This document shows positions 1 to 7,985 of a stretch of DNA of 64,000 nt, piece after piece (position 1 is the first letter of the stretch; the number at the start of each line of letters is the position of its first letter). A program made the translations under genes and the position numbers. Source of the stretch: Agromyces flavus. GTDB taxonomy: Bacteria > Actinomycetota > Actinomycetes > Actinomycetales > Microbacteriaceae. The stretch is taken from assembly GCF_900104685.1 (NCBI RefSeq), contig NZ_LT629755.1, forward strand, positions 434,001 through 498,000, in the 5' to 3' direction. Below the pieces are notes generated by a model. That model searched no databases and was not told the DNA's origin. It was given only the letters and a program-made list of their open reading frames with translations.

Positions 1-1484
1 GCGAGGCCTGGCGTGACGGACGGGACGACCTCGACCGCACCGCCGACGCGATCGGCGAGGCCATCGCCGCAGCATCCGCATCGCGTACCGAAGGCGAACT
101 TCCGACCTCGTCCCGGCTGCAGGATGCCGTAACCGAGCTCGCCGCCCAGGAGGACCCGGTGCACGGCGGCTTCGGCACCGCGCCGAAGTTCCCCGTCGCG
201 CCGGTCCTCGCCTTCCTCGCGCGATCCGGAACGGCCGGCCGCGAACTCGCCGCGCGCACGTTCCTCGCCATGGCCGCGTCACCGCTCCGCGACCCCGTCG
301 AGGGTGGCTTCTTCCGGTACGCGACACGGGCCGACTGGAGCGAGCCGCACTACGAGCGGATGCTCACCGACAATGCGCTCCTGCTCTCCGTCGCCGCCGA
401 CCTGGCGAGCGAGCCTGCACGATCCGACGCGGTCGTCCCGGTCGCGCGCGGGCTCATCGCCTTCCTCACCGGGCGCATGCGCGTGCCCTCTGGCGGCTTC
501 GCGAGCGCGCAGGACTCGGAGAGCGTCATCGACGGCATGCGCAGCGAGGGCGGGTACTACCTGCGCGACGCCGCCGGCCGAGCCGACCTCGAGCCGCCCG
601 CGCTCGACGCCAAGGTGCTCACCGGATGGAACGGCCTCGCGATCGGGGCACTGGCGCACGCGGGCCAGGTGCTCGCCGACGAGGCCGCACAGCGCACTGC
701 GCGCGGCGCGGCCGACCTGCTGCTCGAACAGCACGTTCGCGCGGACGGCACGCTCGTCCGCGCGTCGCTCGACGGCGTCGCGTCGCCGGCACGCGCCACG
801 CTCGAGGACACCGGCATGTTCGCCGGCGGACTCGTGCAGCTCGCGACGGCGACCGGCGAGGTGTCCTACGCGGTCGCCGCGCGCGCGCTCATCGACGCCG
901 CGGCATCCGACGACGACGGCGTCCCCACCGGCGAGGGCCAGTCGTCGCCGTTCCGCGCTCCGGGCGGCGCGGATCCCGTGCTCGTCGCCCGCGGCCTCGC
1001 GATGCCCGAGGACCCCGCCGAGGGCGCGACGCCGGCAGGAGCCACCGCGTGTGCGGACGCGGCCTGGCGGCTGTACGCCCTCGGGGCCGGCGACCGGTAC
1101 CGCGAGCTGGCCGAGCGCGCCATGCGTGCGGTCGCGGGCATCGCGGTCGAGCGGCCGATCGCGTTCGGCGGTGCCCTCGAGCTCATGGCGCGCATGGCCG
1201 CACCGCTCGTGCAGCTCGTGACGGTCGTGCCCGACGGTGAACGCGGCGGCGGGGGCGGTGCCGACGAGGATCCACTCGTCCACGCGACGCGCGGCCACGC
1301 GGCATCCGTCTCGACCGTCGTCACCGAGGGTGAGGCCCGAGCGTTCGCCGCCGCGGGATTCGAGCTCTTCGAGGGCCGGACGGCACGAGGCGCGCGCCCT
1401 GCCGCATACCGCTGCCATGAGTTCGTGTGCGCGCTTCCCGTCGGAACCGCCGACGAGCTCGCGGCGCTCGTCACGGACGCCTGA
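1..1484 (+). CDS. Thioredoxin-domain / N-acylglucosamine-2-epimerase-like protein (YyaL/DUF255 family), 5' partial
   Basis: The reading frame is open from base 3, so the true start lies upstream of the window; only the C-terminal part (about 490 residues) is present. The visible part has the GGFGxAPKFP motif typical of the YyaL/SSP411 family, whose full members (about 600-680 residues) join an N-terminal DUF255 thioredoxin-like domain to an (alpha/alpha)6-barrel resembling GlcNAc 2-epimerases. The barrel is seen here, with the family-type stretches DPVEGGFFRYATRADW, MLTDNALL and KVLTGWNGLAIGAL. The molecular function of the family is not established. The next gene starts 22 bases after the stop from its own -10 element. 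Identification is by recognised family motifs; the missing N-terminus cannot be assessed. Confidence 0.85.
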   Translation, partial: EAWRDGRDDLDRTADAIGEAIAAASASRTEGELPTSSRLQDAVTELAAQEDPVHGGFGTAPKFPVAPVLAFLARSGTAGRELAARTFLAMAASPLRDPVEGGFFRYATRADWSEPHYERMLTDNALLLSVAADLASEPARSDAVVPVARGLIAFLTGRMRVPSGGFASAQDSESVIDGMRSEGGYYLRDAAGRADLEPPALDAKVLTGWNGLAIGALAHAGQVLADEAAQRTARGAADLLLEQHVRADGTLVRASLDGVASPARATLEDTGMFAGGLVQLATATGEVSYAVAARALIDAAASDDDGVPTGEGQSSPFRAPGGADPVLVARGLAMPEDPAEGATPAGATACADAAWRLYALGAGDRYRELAERAMRAVAGIAVERPIAFGGALELMARMAAPLVQLVTVVPDGERGGGGGADEDPLVHATRGHAASVSTVVTEGEARAFAAAGFELFEGRTARGARPAAYRCHEFVCALPVGTADELAALVTDA

Positions 1485-1506
1485 CGGGCCGCCCTACGAT
1501 GGACGC

Positions 1507-1917
1507 ATGACCCGTGCGCGCCCCCGCAGCCTCGGCGCGATCGTCGGTGCCGCCGCAGCCGACGCCATCCTGATCGCCGCGTTCGCCGTGACCGGACGCG
1601 GCAGCCACGACGAGCGGCTCGACCTCCTGGGCGTCGTCGGCACGGCGTGGCCGTTCCTGGCCGGGGCCGCGATCGGATGGGTCGCCATCCGCGCATGGCG
1701 GCGGCCGCTGGCGGTGTGGCCGACGGGCGTCGTCGTCTGGGCGTGCGCGCTGGTCGGAGGAATGCTGCTGCGCGTCCTGACCGGGCAGGGCACGGCGACG
1801 GCGTTCATCATCGTGGCGGCCCTCACGCTCGCGCTGTTCCTCATCGGATGGCGCGCTGCCGTCGCCGCCGCGCTCGAGTTCCGTACGCGCCGACGCACCG
1901 GGGCGGCCGCGCGGTGA
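1507..1917 (+). CDS. DUF3054-like small membrane protein
   Basis: A 136-residue protein with about four hydrophobic segments (roughly residues 10-28, 42-60, 68-88 and 92-115) and an Arg-rich C-terminus, fitting the actinobacterial DUF3054 integral membrane family of unknown function. A TACGAT hexamer at 1495-1500 lies 6 nt before the ATG and no Shine-Dalgarno sequence is seen, so the transcript is probably leaderless; this decides the start. Its TGA overlaps the GTG of the downstream pnuC-like gene (GTGA), implying translational coupling. Family assignment is from length, topology and general sequence look, not from a search. Confidence 0.7.
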   Translation: MTRARPRSLGAIVGAAAADAILIAAFAVTGRGSHDERLDLLGVVGTAWPFLAGAAIGWVAIRAWRRPLAVWPTGVVVWACALVGGMLLRVLTGQGTATAFIIVAALTLALFLIGWRAAVAAALEFRTRRRTGAAAR

Positions 1918-2588
1918 ACCCGATCGAGTGGCTGTTCGACGCGCAACTGGTGATCGGCGACCAGGTGATCCTGTGGCGCGAGATCGTCGGCAACGCGTTC
2001 GGCCTCGCGTCGGCGGTGGGCGGCATGCGGCGCAAGGTGTGGGCGTGGCCGGTCGGCATCGTCGGCAACGTGCTGCTGTTCACGGTCTTCCTCGGCGCCG
2101 TGTTCGACACCCCCAACCCGGTGAACCTGCTCGGCCAGGCCGGCCGGCAGCTCATGTTCATCGCCGTGTCGATCTACGGCTGGGTGCAGTGGTCGCGCAA
2201 CCGCCGCCTGGGTCGCGAGCACGCCGCCGTCACGCCGCGCTGGGCGTCGGGGCGCGAGCGCCTGCTGCTCGTGGTCGTGCTCATCGGGGGCACGCTCGTG
2301 CTCACCCCGATCTTCCGCATGCTGGGCTCGTTCGAGCCGGTCTGGGCGGACGCGTGGATCTTCGTCGGCTCGCTGCTGGCGACGTGGGGCATGGCCCGCG
2401 GCTGGACCGAGTTCTGGCTGATCTGGGTGGCCGTCGACATCGTCGGCGTGCCGCTGCTCGTGAGCGCCGGCTACTACGCGTCGGCGCTGTTGTACCTGTT
2501 CTACGGCGTCTTCACGATCATCGGCTTCATCACCTGGGTGCGCGTGCAGCGACGAGCGGATGCCGCGACCGCACCGGCCGTGGGCTGA
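1914..2588 (+). CDS. pnuC: Nicotinamide mononucleotide/riboside transporter, PnuC family
   Basis: A 224-residue polytopic membrane protein (about seven hydrophobic segments) with PnuC-like features: an N-terminal segment with EIVGNAFGLASAVGG, WAWPVGIVGNVLL, an aromatic GWVQW segment, and late WGMARGWTEFW and YYASALLYLFYGVF segments. PnuC proteins take up vitamin B3 ribosides (usually nicotinamide riboside) by facilitated diffusion, with trapping by an intracellular kinase. The GTG start at 1914 overlaps the stop of the preceding DUF3054-like gene by 4 nt, so both are made from one mRNA. No NadR-type kinase gene is nearby, and no NAD riboswitch is seen. The precise substrate is inferred from the family. 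Confidence 0.85.
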   Translation: MNPIEWLFDAQLVIGDQVILWREIVGNAFGLASAVGGMRRKVWAWPVGIVGNVLLFTVFLGAVFDTPNPVNLLGQAGRQLMFIAVSIYGWVQWSRNRRLGREHAAVTPRWASGRERLLLVVVLIGGTLVLTPIFRMLGSFEPVWADAWIFVGSLLATWGMARGWTEFWLIWVAVDIVGVPLLVSAGYYASALLYLFYGVFTIIGFITWVRVQRRADAATAPAVG

Positions 2589-2618
2589 CCCGCCGGATCG
2601 ATGCGATCGCCCGGGGCC

Positions 2619-2951
2619 TCACCAGGTCGACGGGACGCGCCCGAGCACGCTCCACACCGCGGTGCTGAGCTCGGGATGGTCGAGCGCGATCTCGCGCAGC
2701 ACCTCGAACTCGAAGCGGGCCGCCTCGCCCCGGCGCGCGGTCGGATGGTACGCGCGGGCCCGAGCCGGGCTCCAGCGGTCGGAGTGCAGCCGCTCCTCGC
2801 GAAGCGTCGCGACGACCTGCTCGTCGACCGAGGGCAGCTCGGGCAGGAAGGACCACGGGTCCTCGCCGAGGCGGCAGCGCAGCTCGATGAGCGCGGCGAG
2901 CTCGTCGCGGGCATCCTGACGCAGGCGTTCCAGTGTGGACGACTCAGCCAT
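2619..2951 (-). CDS. Small conserved hypothetical protein (110 aa)
   Basis: A soluble, acidic/Arg-mixed 110-residue protein without membrane segments. I recognise no domain. The start at 2951 is chosen because a GGGAGG Shine-Dalgarno sequence sits about 7 nt upstream; a longer in-frame ORF reaching 3002 lacks such a signal. Visible features are an N-terminal amphipathic helix (LERLRQDARDELAALIELR), the segment DPWSFLPELPSVDEQV and a C-terminal helix. It is convergent with pnuC (30 nt gap) and diverges from the methyltransferase gene at 3107. Coding is supported by codon bias and by the ribosome binding site; function is unknown. Confidence 0.6.
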   Translation of the reverse strand: MAESSTLERLRQDARDELAALIELRCRLGEDPWSFLPELPSVDEQVVATLREERLHSDRWSPARARAYHPTARRGEAARFEFEVLREIALDHPELSTAVWSVLGRVPSTW

Positions 2952-3106
2952 GTCGCGACCTCCCCTCGCTCGTCCGATGGTAACCGACGCTACGCGGCGC
3001 ATGTGTCGGCGGGGTTACGCCTCGAGTCGGGGAATGGACACGAGATGTCCCCGCGGTGACGATCGCGGGACGGATGCCGCGGTGCCGGGCCTGCTTGAAT
3101 GGTCGC

Positions 3107-4702
3107 GTGCATTCCGTGACCGACGATCGCCTCGTCGACGCGCTCGCGGCCGACCTCGGCGCTGCCCGGTTCACGGTCGCGGCGATCGAGCGCCTCTGGG
3201 AGCGGTCGGCAGAGGCGGAGTCGACGCATCCCGGTGCCGCATTGCGACGCGGGCACCGGGTCCCGGCGATGCGCGCGCTCGAACGAGTGGATGCCGCGGA
3301 CCGGCCGCTGGCCGCGCTCGTGCGCTGCTTCGTGCTCGGCGCGCCCGTGGCATCCGTCGACCTCGAGGCGGCGCTGCCGTCGCTCGGGATCGAGGGGGCG
3401 GCAGGCCTCGGCCTCATCGAGCCGATCGGCGACGCCGGCGGGGCGGTCCGGCCCCGCGTCGACCTCAGGCCGTACGCCTTCGCGGACGCGGCCGGCGAGG
3501 GGGAGTGGTGGCTCGCGTCCGACCTCGGCGAGCTGGCAACCGGCGGCCCGCTGCCCGAGGGGCACGTCCTCGGCGTAGGCGGCGCCTCGACGACGCTGAG
3601 CGGCCTGCTCATGCAATCGCACGCGGGCACCACGCTCGATCTCGGCACGGGCTGCGGCATCCAGGCGATGCACGCGGCGAGGTTCAGCAACCGCGTGATC
3701 GCGACCGACATCTCCGGGCGGGCGCTCGACTTCGCGCGGTTCAACGCGAGGCTCAACCGGATGGATCGGATCGAGTTCCGGCTCGGCAGCCTGTACGACC
3801 CGGTGGCCGCCGAGCGCGTCGACCGGATCGTCTCGAACCCGCCGTTCGTCATCACGCCGCGCCGCGCGGGCGTGCCCGCGTACGAGTACCGCGACGGCGG
3901 AATGGTCGGCGACGGCATCGTCGAGGCCGTGGTCCGCGGCGCGGCCGAGCACCTCACCCCGGGTGGCACCGCGCAGTTGCTGGGCAACTGGGAGTACCGG
4001 CGGGCCGGCGGCACGAGCGAGTCCGGCGAGCTCGAGGACGGCCTGGAACGCGCGGCCGGGTGGGCCGCGGCATCCGGCCTGGAGTACTGGATCGTCGAAC
4101 GCGAGCGCCAGGACCCGAGCGAGTACGCCGAGACATGGATCCGCGACGGCGGCACGCGACCGGGCACCCCGGAGTTCGAGGCGCTGCACGCCGCCTGGCT
4201 CGACGACTTCGCGGAGCGCGGCGTCGAGTCGGTGGGCTTCGGCTACGTGCTGCTCCGACGTCCGGTGGACGACACCGGGCCGCGGCTCGCGCGCGCCGAA
4301 CGGCAGCACGGCCCACTCGGCGAGACGCCCGGCCGCCTCGGCGCGCACCTGGCCGAATGCCTCGAGGCCGTCGACCGGGTCGCTCCCCTCGACGACGCCG
4401 GAATGCGCGCGCTGCGCGTGGCAGTGGCCGGCGACGTCACCGAGGAGCGCCATCACTGGCCCGGCGATGAGCGGCCGACCGTCATCCTGCTCCGGCAGGG
4501 CGGCGGCTTCGGTCGGGTCGTGGACGCGGGCACGGGACTCGCGGCCCTGGTCGGCGCCGCCGACGGAGAACTGCCGCTCGGCGTGCTCTCGGATGCGATC
4601 GCGCAACTGCTCGAGGTCGAGCCGGCCGACCTCTGGGACGAGTTCGCTGCAGCCGTGCGCGAACTCGTCGCGGGCGGCCTGCTGCGCCCGGTCGTCCGAT
4701 AG
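3107..4702 (+). CDS. Class I SAM-dependent methyltransferase with extra N- and C-terminal domains
   Basis: A 531-residue protein with a central Rossmann methyltransferase domain: motif I LDLGTGCGIQAMHAARF at about residues 176-192, acidic motif II VIATDIS about 15 residues later, and catalytic NPPFV at about 244-248. NPPF is the signature of N-methyltransferases acting on adenine, guanine or glutamine amide (HemK/PrmC, RsmC, TrmN6 type). The N-terminal about 150 residues resemble the helical regulatory/target-binding half of actinobacterial methyltransferases annotated with DUF7059; the C-terminal about 190 residues are unassigned. GTG 3107 is chosen because TTGAAT at 3095-3100 is 6 nt upstream, fitting a leaderless start; GTG 3116 is an alternative. 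The substrate is unknown. Confidence 0.85.
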   Translation: MHSVTDDRLVDALAADLGAARFTVAAIERLWERSAEAESTHPGAALRRGHRVPAMRALERVDAADRPLAALVRCFVLGAPVASVDLEAALPSLGIEGAAGLGLIEPIGDAGGAVRPRVDLRPYAFADAAGEGEWWLASDLGELATGGPLPEGHVLGVGGASTTLSGLLMQSHAGTTLDLGTGCGIQAMHAARFSNRVIATDISGRALDFARFNARLNRMDRIEFRLGSLYDPVAAERVDRIVSNPPFVITPRRAGVPAYEYRDGGMVGDGIVEAVVRGAAEHLTPGGTAQLLGNWEYRRAGGTSESGELEDGLERAAGWAAASGLEYWIVERERQDPSEYAETWIRDGGTRPGTPEFEALHAAWLDDFAERGVESVGFGYVLLRRPVDDTGPRLARAERQHGPLGETPGRLGAHLAECLEAVDRVAPLDDAGMRALRVAVAGDVTEERHHWPGDERPTVILLRQGGGFGRVVDAGTGLAALVGAADGELPLGVLSDAIAQLLEVEPADLWDEFAAAVRELVAGGLLRPVVR

Positions 4703-4770
4703 CGCGCGGCGTTCGCGGCGCCCTCGCGGCGCGCGGCGGTATCCTCATGCTCGCCACCGAAAGCGAGCCC

Positions 4771-5706
4771 ATGCCCGACAGCCCACTCTCCCAGTCGCCC
4801 TACGAGGTCCTGGGCGTTCCGTCCGACGCGGATGCCGCGGCCCTCCGCCGCGCGTACCGGCGCGCGCTGCGTCACGCCCACCCCGACACGGGCGGCGACG
4901 CGGTGCGGTTCCACGCCGTGCAGGCGGCGTGGGAGCTCGTCGGCACACCCGAGGCGCGGGCCGCCTTCGACCGGGGGGTTCGCACGGTGGCTCCGTCGGA
5001 CGCCCCGCACGCCCCATGGGCGCCCGCCGCGCCGAAGCCTCGCCGCGACTCGCGGCCGCTCGCGCGATCCTACGGCCACCCCGGGGGATGGACGCGCGAA
5101 CGCTACCTCGCGCTCATCCGCGAATGGGCGGGGCGCGGAGTCACCCTCGACGACCCGTACGACCCGGCGCTCGTGCGGAGCGCGCCGCGCGACATCCGCC
5201 ATGTGCTCGCCGACGCGCTCGCCGAGGAGGACACGGCCCGCGCGCTCGCCACGCTGGGCATCGCGTACACGGTGTGGCACGATCTCGCGACGGACGCCGC
5301 GGGGCCGGGCATGCCGCCCAAGCTCGACCATCTCGTGCTGGGGCCGACCGGCCTGATCGCCATCCAGTCCGAGGACTGGGGCGGCCCGGTCGCGTTCAAG
5401 CGCGGCGAGCTGATCGGCGAGGCGCTCGCCGGTGAGCGGCCGATCCGTGCGCTCGCGGCGCGCGCGAAGGCCGTGACGCGGCCCGCGAGGGTCAAGCCGA
5501 CGGCGCTCGTGATCGTGGTGCCCGACGAGGACGCCGCCGCGCCGCTGGAGATCGGCGGCACGAACCGGGGCGCGGTCGTCGCGCTGGTGCGCCGGTCGAG
5601 GCTGGCGAGCGCGATCCGCGACGGGCTCCCCGGCGCGCCGCACCTCGGCGGGGCCGACTCGATGGAGGTGCGGGCCCGCCTCCAGGCGACCCTGCGCTTC
5701 GCCTGA
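4771..5706 (+). CDS. J-domain protein with C-terminal NERD-like domain
   Basis: A 311-residue protein. Residues about 10-65 form a J-domain: SPYEVLGVPSDADAAALRRAYR, the diagnostic HPD tripeptide at about 37-39 (HAHPDTGG), then the helix III/IV AFDRG end. J-domains stimulate ATP hydrolysis by DnaK/Hsp70. After a Pro/Arg-rich linker, the C-terminal half contains KLDHLVLGPTGLIAIQ and EDWGG (about 183-205), resembling the core of the NERD nuclease-related domain. There is no G/F or Cys-rich zinc domain, so this is a type III J-protein and not DnaJ. A TATCCT -10 box at 4740-4745 would put transcription start near 4752, ruling out the upstream ATG at 4747 and favouring ATG 4771. The partner and role are unknown. 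Confidence 0.75.
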   Translation: MPDSPLSQSPYEVLGVPSDADAAALRRAYRRALRHAHPDTGGDAVRFHAVQAAWELVGTPEARAAFDRGVRTVAPSDAPHAPWAPAAPKPRRDSRPLARSYGHPGGWTRERYLALIREWAGRGVTLDDPYDPALVRSAPRDIRHVLADALAEEDTARALATLGIAYTVWHDLATDAAGPGMPPKLDHLVLGPTGLIAIQSEDWGGPVAFKRGELIGEALAGERPIRALAARAKAVTRPARVKPTALVIVVPDEDAAAPLEIGGTNRGAVVALVRRSRLASAIRDGLPGAPHLGGADSMEVRARLQATLRFA

Positions 5707-5756
5707 CCGGCGGCACCGCGTCCGGCGGGTCGCTCGTCGTACGCGAAGATGGAGGG

Positions 5757-7040
5757 ATGGGCATCCCTGCGGTCGACGCGTACATCGAGGACTTCACCGC
5801 ATTCGTCACGGCATCGCCGTCGTCGTACCACGCGGCCGAGGAGGTGGCCCGGCGGCTCGAGGCGGCCGGATTCGACCGCCTCGACGAGGCCGAGGCGTGG
5901 CCCTCCGGCGCAGGGCGCCGGGTGGTCGTGCGCGACGGCGCCGTGATCGCGTGGGTGCAGCCCGAGTCGGCCGGTCCGGTCACGCCGTTCCGTATCCTCG
6001 GCGCGCACACCGACTCGCCGTCGTTCAAGCTCAAGCCGAACCCGTCGAGCGCCGCGGCCGGGCTCTCGCAGGCGAACGTCGAGGTGTACGGCGGCCCGCT
6101 GCTGAACTCCTGGCTCGATCGCGAGCTCCGGCTGGCCGGTCGGCTCGTCACGGCGGATGGCACGACGCACCTCGTGGCGACCGGTCCGCTCCTTCGCATC
6201 CCGCAGCTCGCGATCCACCTCGACCGGGGCGTCAACGCCGACGGGCTCACGCTTGACAAGCAGCGGCACGTGCAGCCGATCTGGGGCGTCGAGGCCGGGA
6301 TCGAGCCGGCCGACGTCGTCGGCCACCTCGCCGGGCTGGCGGGCGTCGACCCCGACGAGGTCGTGGGGCATGACGTGCACGTCGCCGACGCCGCCGCACC
6401 GGCCCGCTTCGGACGCGGCGACGTCTTCCTCGCATCCGGCCGCATGGACAACCTGACGTCGGTGCACGCCGGACTCACCGCGCTCCTCGAGGCGCCCGAC
6501 GATGCCGGCCACATCAGCGTGCTCGCCGCGTTCGACCACGAGGAGCTCGGCTCCGAGTCGCGCTCGGGAGCGAGCGGTCCATTCCTCGACGACGTCCTCA
6601 CGCGGATCGGCGCCGGGCTCGGGGCCGGTGTCGAGGAGCGTCGTCGCGCGTTCGCCGCGTCGTGGCACGTCTCGAGCGATGCCGGCCACGCGGTGCACCC
6701 GAACTACCCCGAGCGGCACGACCCCGTGAACCGGCCCGTGCTCGGCGGCGGCCCGCTCCTCAAGCTCAACGCGAACCAGCGATATGCGACGGATGCCGCC
6801 GGCTCGGCGCGCTGGGCGGCGGCGTGCCGTGCGGCCGGCGTGCCGACCCAGCCGTTCGTCTCGAACAACGCGATCCCGTGCGGCTCGACCATCGGACCGC
6901 TCACGGCCACGCGCCTCGGCATCCGCACCGTCGACGTCGGCCCGCCGCTGCTGTCGATGCACTCGGCGCGCGAGCTCGCGCACGTCGACGACCTGCGCGC
7001 GCTCGGCGCGGCCCTTGCCGCGTTCTTCGCGGGCGCCTGA
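5757..7040 (+). CDS. apeB: M18 family metalloaminopeptidase (aspartyl aminopeptidase type)
   Basis: A 427-residue protein of usual M18 length. Metal-site motifs are all visible: AHTDSPSFKLKPNP (about residue 82), GRMDNLTS (about 225), DHEELGSESRSGA (about 261), a DAGHAVHPNYPERHD block (about 306) and the C-terminal GPPLLSMHSARE (about 394). M18 enzymes are cytosolic dinuclear zinc exopeptidases that remove N-terminal acidic or neutral residues and assemble as tetrahedral dodecamers. The gene stands alone between the J-domain gene and the rhodanese gene. GGAGGG directly precedes the ATG, and GAAGAT sits 6 nt upstream, so it could be leaderless or have a very close Shine-Dalgarno sequence. Confidence 0.92.
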   Translation: MGIPAVDAYIEDFTAFVTASPSSYHAAEEVARRLEAAGFDRLDEAEAWPSGAGRRVVVRDGAVIAWVQPESAGPVTPFRILGAHTDSPSFKLKPNPSSAAAGLSQANVEVYGGPLLNSWLDRELRLAGRLVTADGTTHLVATGPLLRIPQLAIHLDRGVNADGLTLDKQRHVQPIWGVEAGIEPADVVGHLAGLAGVDPDEVVGHDVHVADAAAPARFGRGDVFLASGRMDNLTSVHAGLTALLEAPDDAGHISVLAAFDHEELGSESRSGASGPFLDDVLTRIGAGLGAGVEERRRAFAASWHVSSDAGHAVHPNYPERHDPVNRPVLGGGPLLKLNANQRYATDAAGSARWAAACRAAGVPTQPFVSNNAIPCGSTIGPLTATRLGIRTVDVGPPLLSMHSARELAHVDDLRALGAALAAFFAGA

Positions 7041-7154
7041 GGCGGGTCGGTACCCGCACGCCGGCTTGCCGCCGTCGCCTGAACGGCAGGATGTCGCGCA
7101 CGTCCGACGGGATCCGCACCGCGGCGCGCGCCTCACGGGTGCGAGCATCGTGAC

Positions 7155-7652
7155 ATGACGACGACGACCCCCGCACCCGCTCCCGCGACTTCCTCGCTCT
7201 TCGACCACGTTGCCGTCCCCTCGGAGGCGGTGCGCCACTTCCGGGCCCGGCTCGACTTCGAGACCGACGTCTCCGACGTGGCCGCCGCGCTCGCCGCTTC
7301 CGAACCGGGCTTCGTGCTCGTCGACACGCGCAGCGAGGCGGCGTGGCTCGCCGGCCGGATCCCCGGCGCCGTGCACCTGCCCGGGCGGAGGATCGCCGAT
7401 GAGGCGGAGGCGCGGTTCCCGGCCGGGACGCGCGTCGTGGTCTACTGCTGGGGGCCGGGATGCAACGGCGCGACGCGCGCCGCGCTCGCGTTCGCGACCC
7501 TCGGGTACCCGGTCAAGGAGATGCTCGGCGGCTTCGAGTACTGGGCGCGCGAGGGCTTCGAGGTCGAGCGCGACGCGGGCCGTGAACGGCGACCGGTCGA
7601 CACCCTCACGAACGTCGCCGCCGACGCGCCCCCGATCGAGTGCGCCTGCTGA
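7155..7652 (+). CDS. Rhodanese-like domain protein
   Basis: A single-domain rhodanese homologue of 165 residues. It has the N-terminal VLVDTRSEAAWLAGRIPGAVHLPG signature half and an active-site loop VVYCWGPGCNGATRAA in which Cys at about residue 97 is the expected sulfur-carrying nucleophile and Cys at about 101 a second thiol. A Cys-x-Cys pair (CAC) ends the protein. Rhodaneses transfer sulfane sulfur from thiosulfate or persulfides to thiol acceptors or cyanide; the physiological acceptor here cannot be read from the sequence. It lies alone, followed by a palindromic region and a convergent small membrane protein gene. Confidence 0.88.
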   Translation: MTTTTPAPAPATSSLFDHVAVPSEAVRHFRARLDFETDVSDVAAALAASEPGFVLVDTRSEAAWLAGRIPGAVHLPGRRIADEAEARFPAGTRVVVYCWGPGCNGATRAALAFATLGYPVKEMLGGFEYWAREGFEVERDAGRERRPVDTLTNVAADAPPIECAC

Positions 7653-7671
7653 GCGCCGGAATGGGGGACAC

Positions 7672-7721
7672 GGGCCGCTGCGGCGGACGCGTGCCGCGAC
7701 ATCCGCTCAGCGCAGCGGGCC
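7672..7721. terminator. Candidate bidirectional terminator palindrome between convergent genes
   Basis: GGCCGCTGCG near 7673-7682 can pair with CGCAGCGGGCC at 7711-7721 (one bulged base), with an inner GCGGA/TCCGC pairing. It sits between the ends of the convergent rhodanese and small membrane protein genes. No T-tract follows, as is common in high-GC actinobacteria. The inner word GCGACATCCGCT recurs in other intergenic palindromes of the window. Confidence 0.4.
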
Positions 7722-7898
7722 GCGTCGCGACTCGAGCCACAGCGTGTGATCCCGCAGCCCGTTGCGTACGGCGGTCTTGATGATCAGGTAGCCGATCCAC
7801 AGGCTGAGCGCGAGCAGGGCGAAGTAGATGAGCGAGCCGATGATGAGCGCGGCGGCGCTCATGCCGCCGATGACGTCGGGGGAGATGTTCGGGTCCAC
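7707..7898 (-). CDS. Small single-pass or two-pass membrane protein (63 aa)
   Basis: A 63-residue protein with hydrophobic stretches at about residues 10-24 and 26-43 (GSLIYFALLALSLWIGYLII), followed by a basic tail (HTLWLESRRGPLR). The start is GTG 7898; an AAGG-like sequence lies upstream but is weak. Length, hydrophobic content and convergent placement with the rhodanese gene support a real small gene, but there is no recognisable family. It lies just beyond the 3' end of sdaA on the same strand with an 87 nt gap. Confidence 0.5.
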   Translation of the reverse strand: MDPNISPDVIGGMSAAALIIGSLIYFALLALSLWIGYLIIKTAVRNGLRDHTLWLESRRGPLR

Positions 7899-7985
7899 CC
7901 GGCTACCTTGCCAGAGTGGTGCGGTCGGGCAGTAGCGACCCGATCGGGGGACACGGCCCCTCGCGACCGGCCGTGCGCCGGACGG

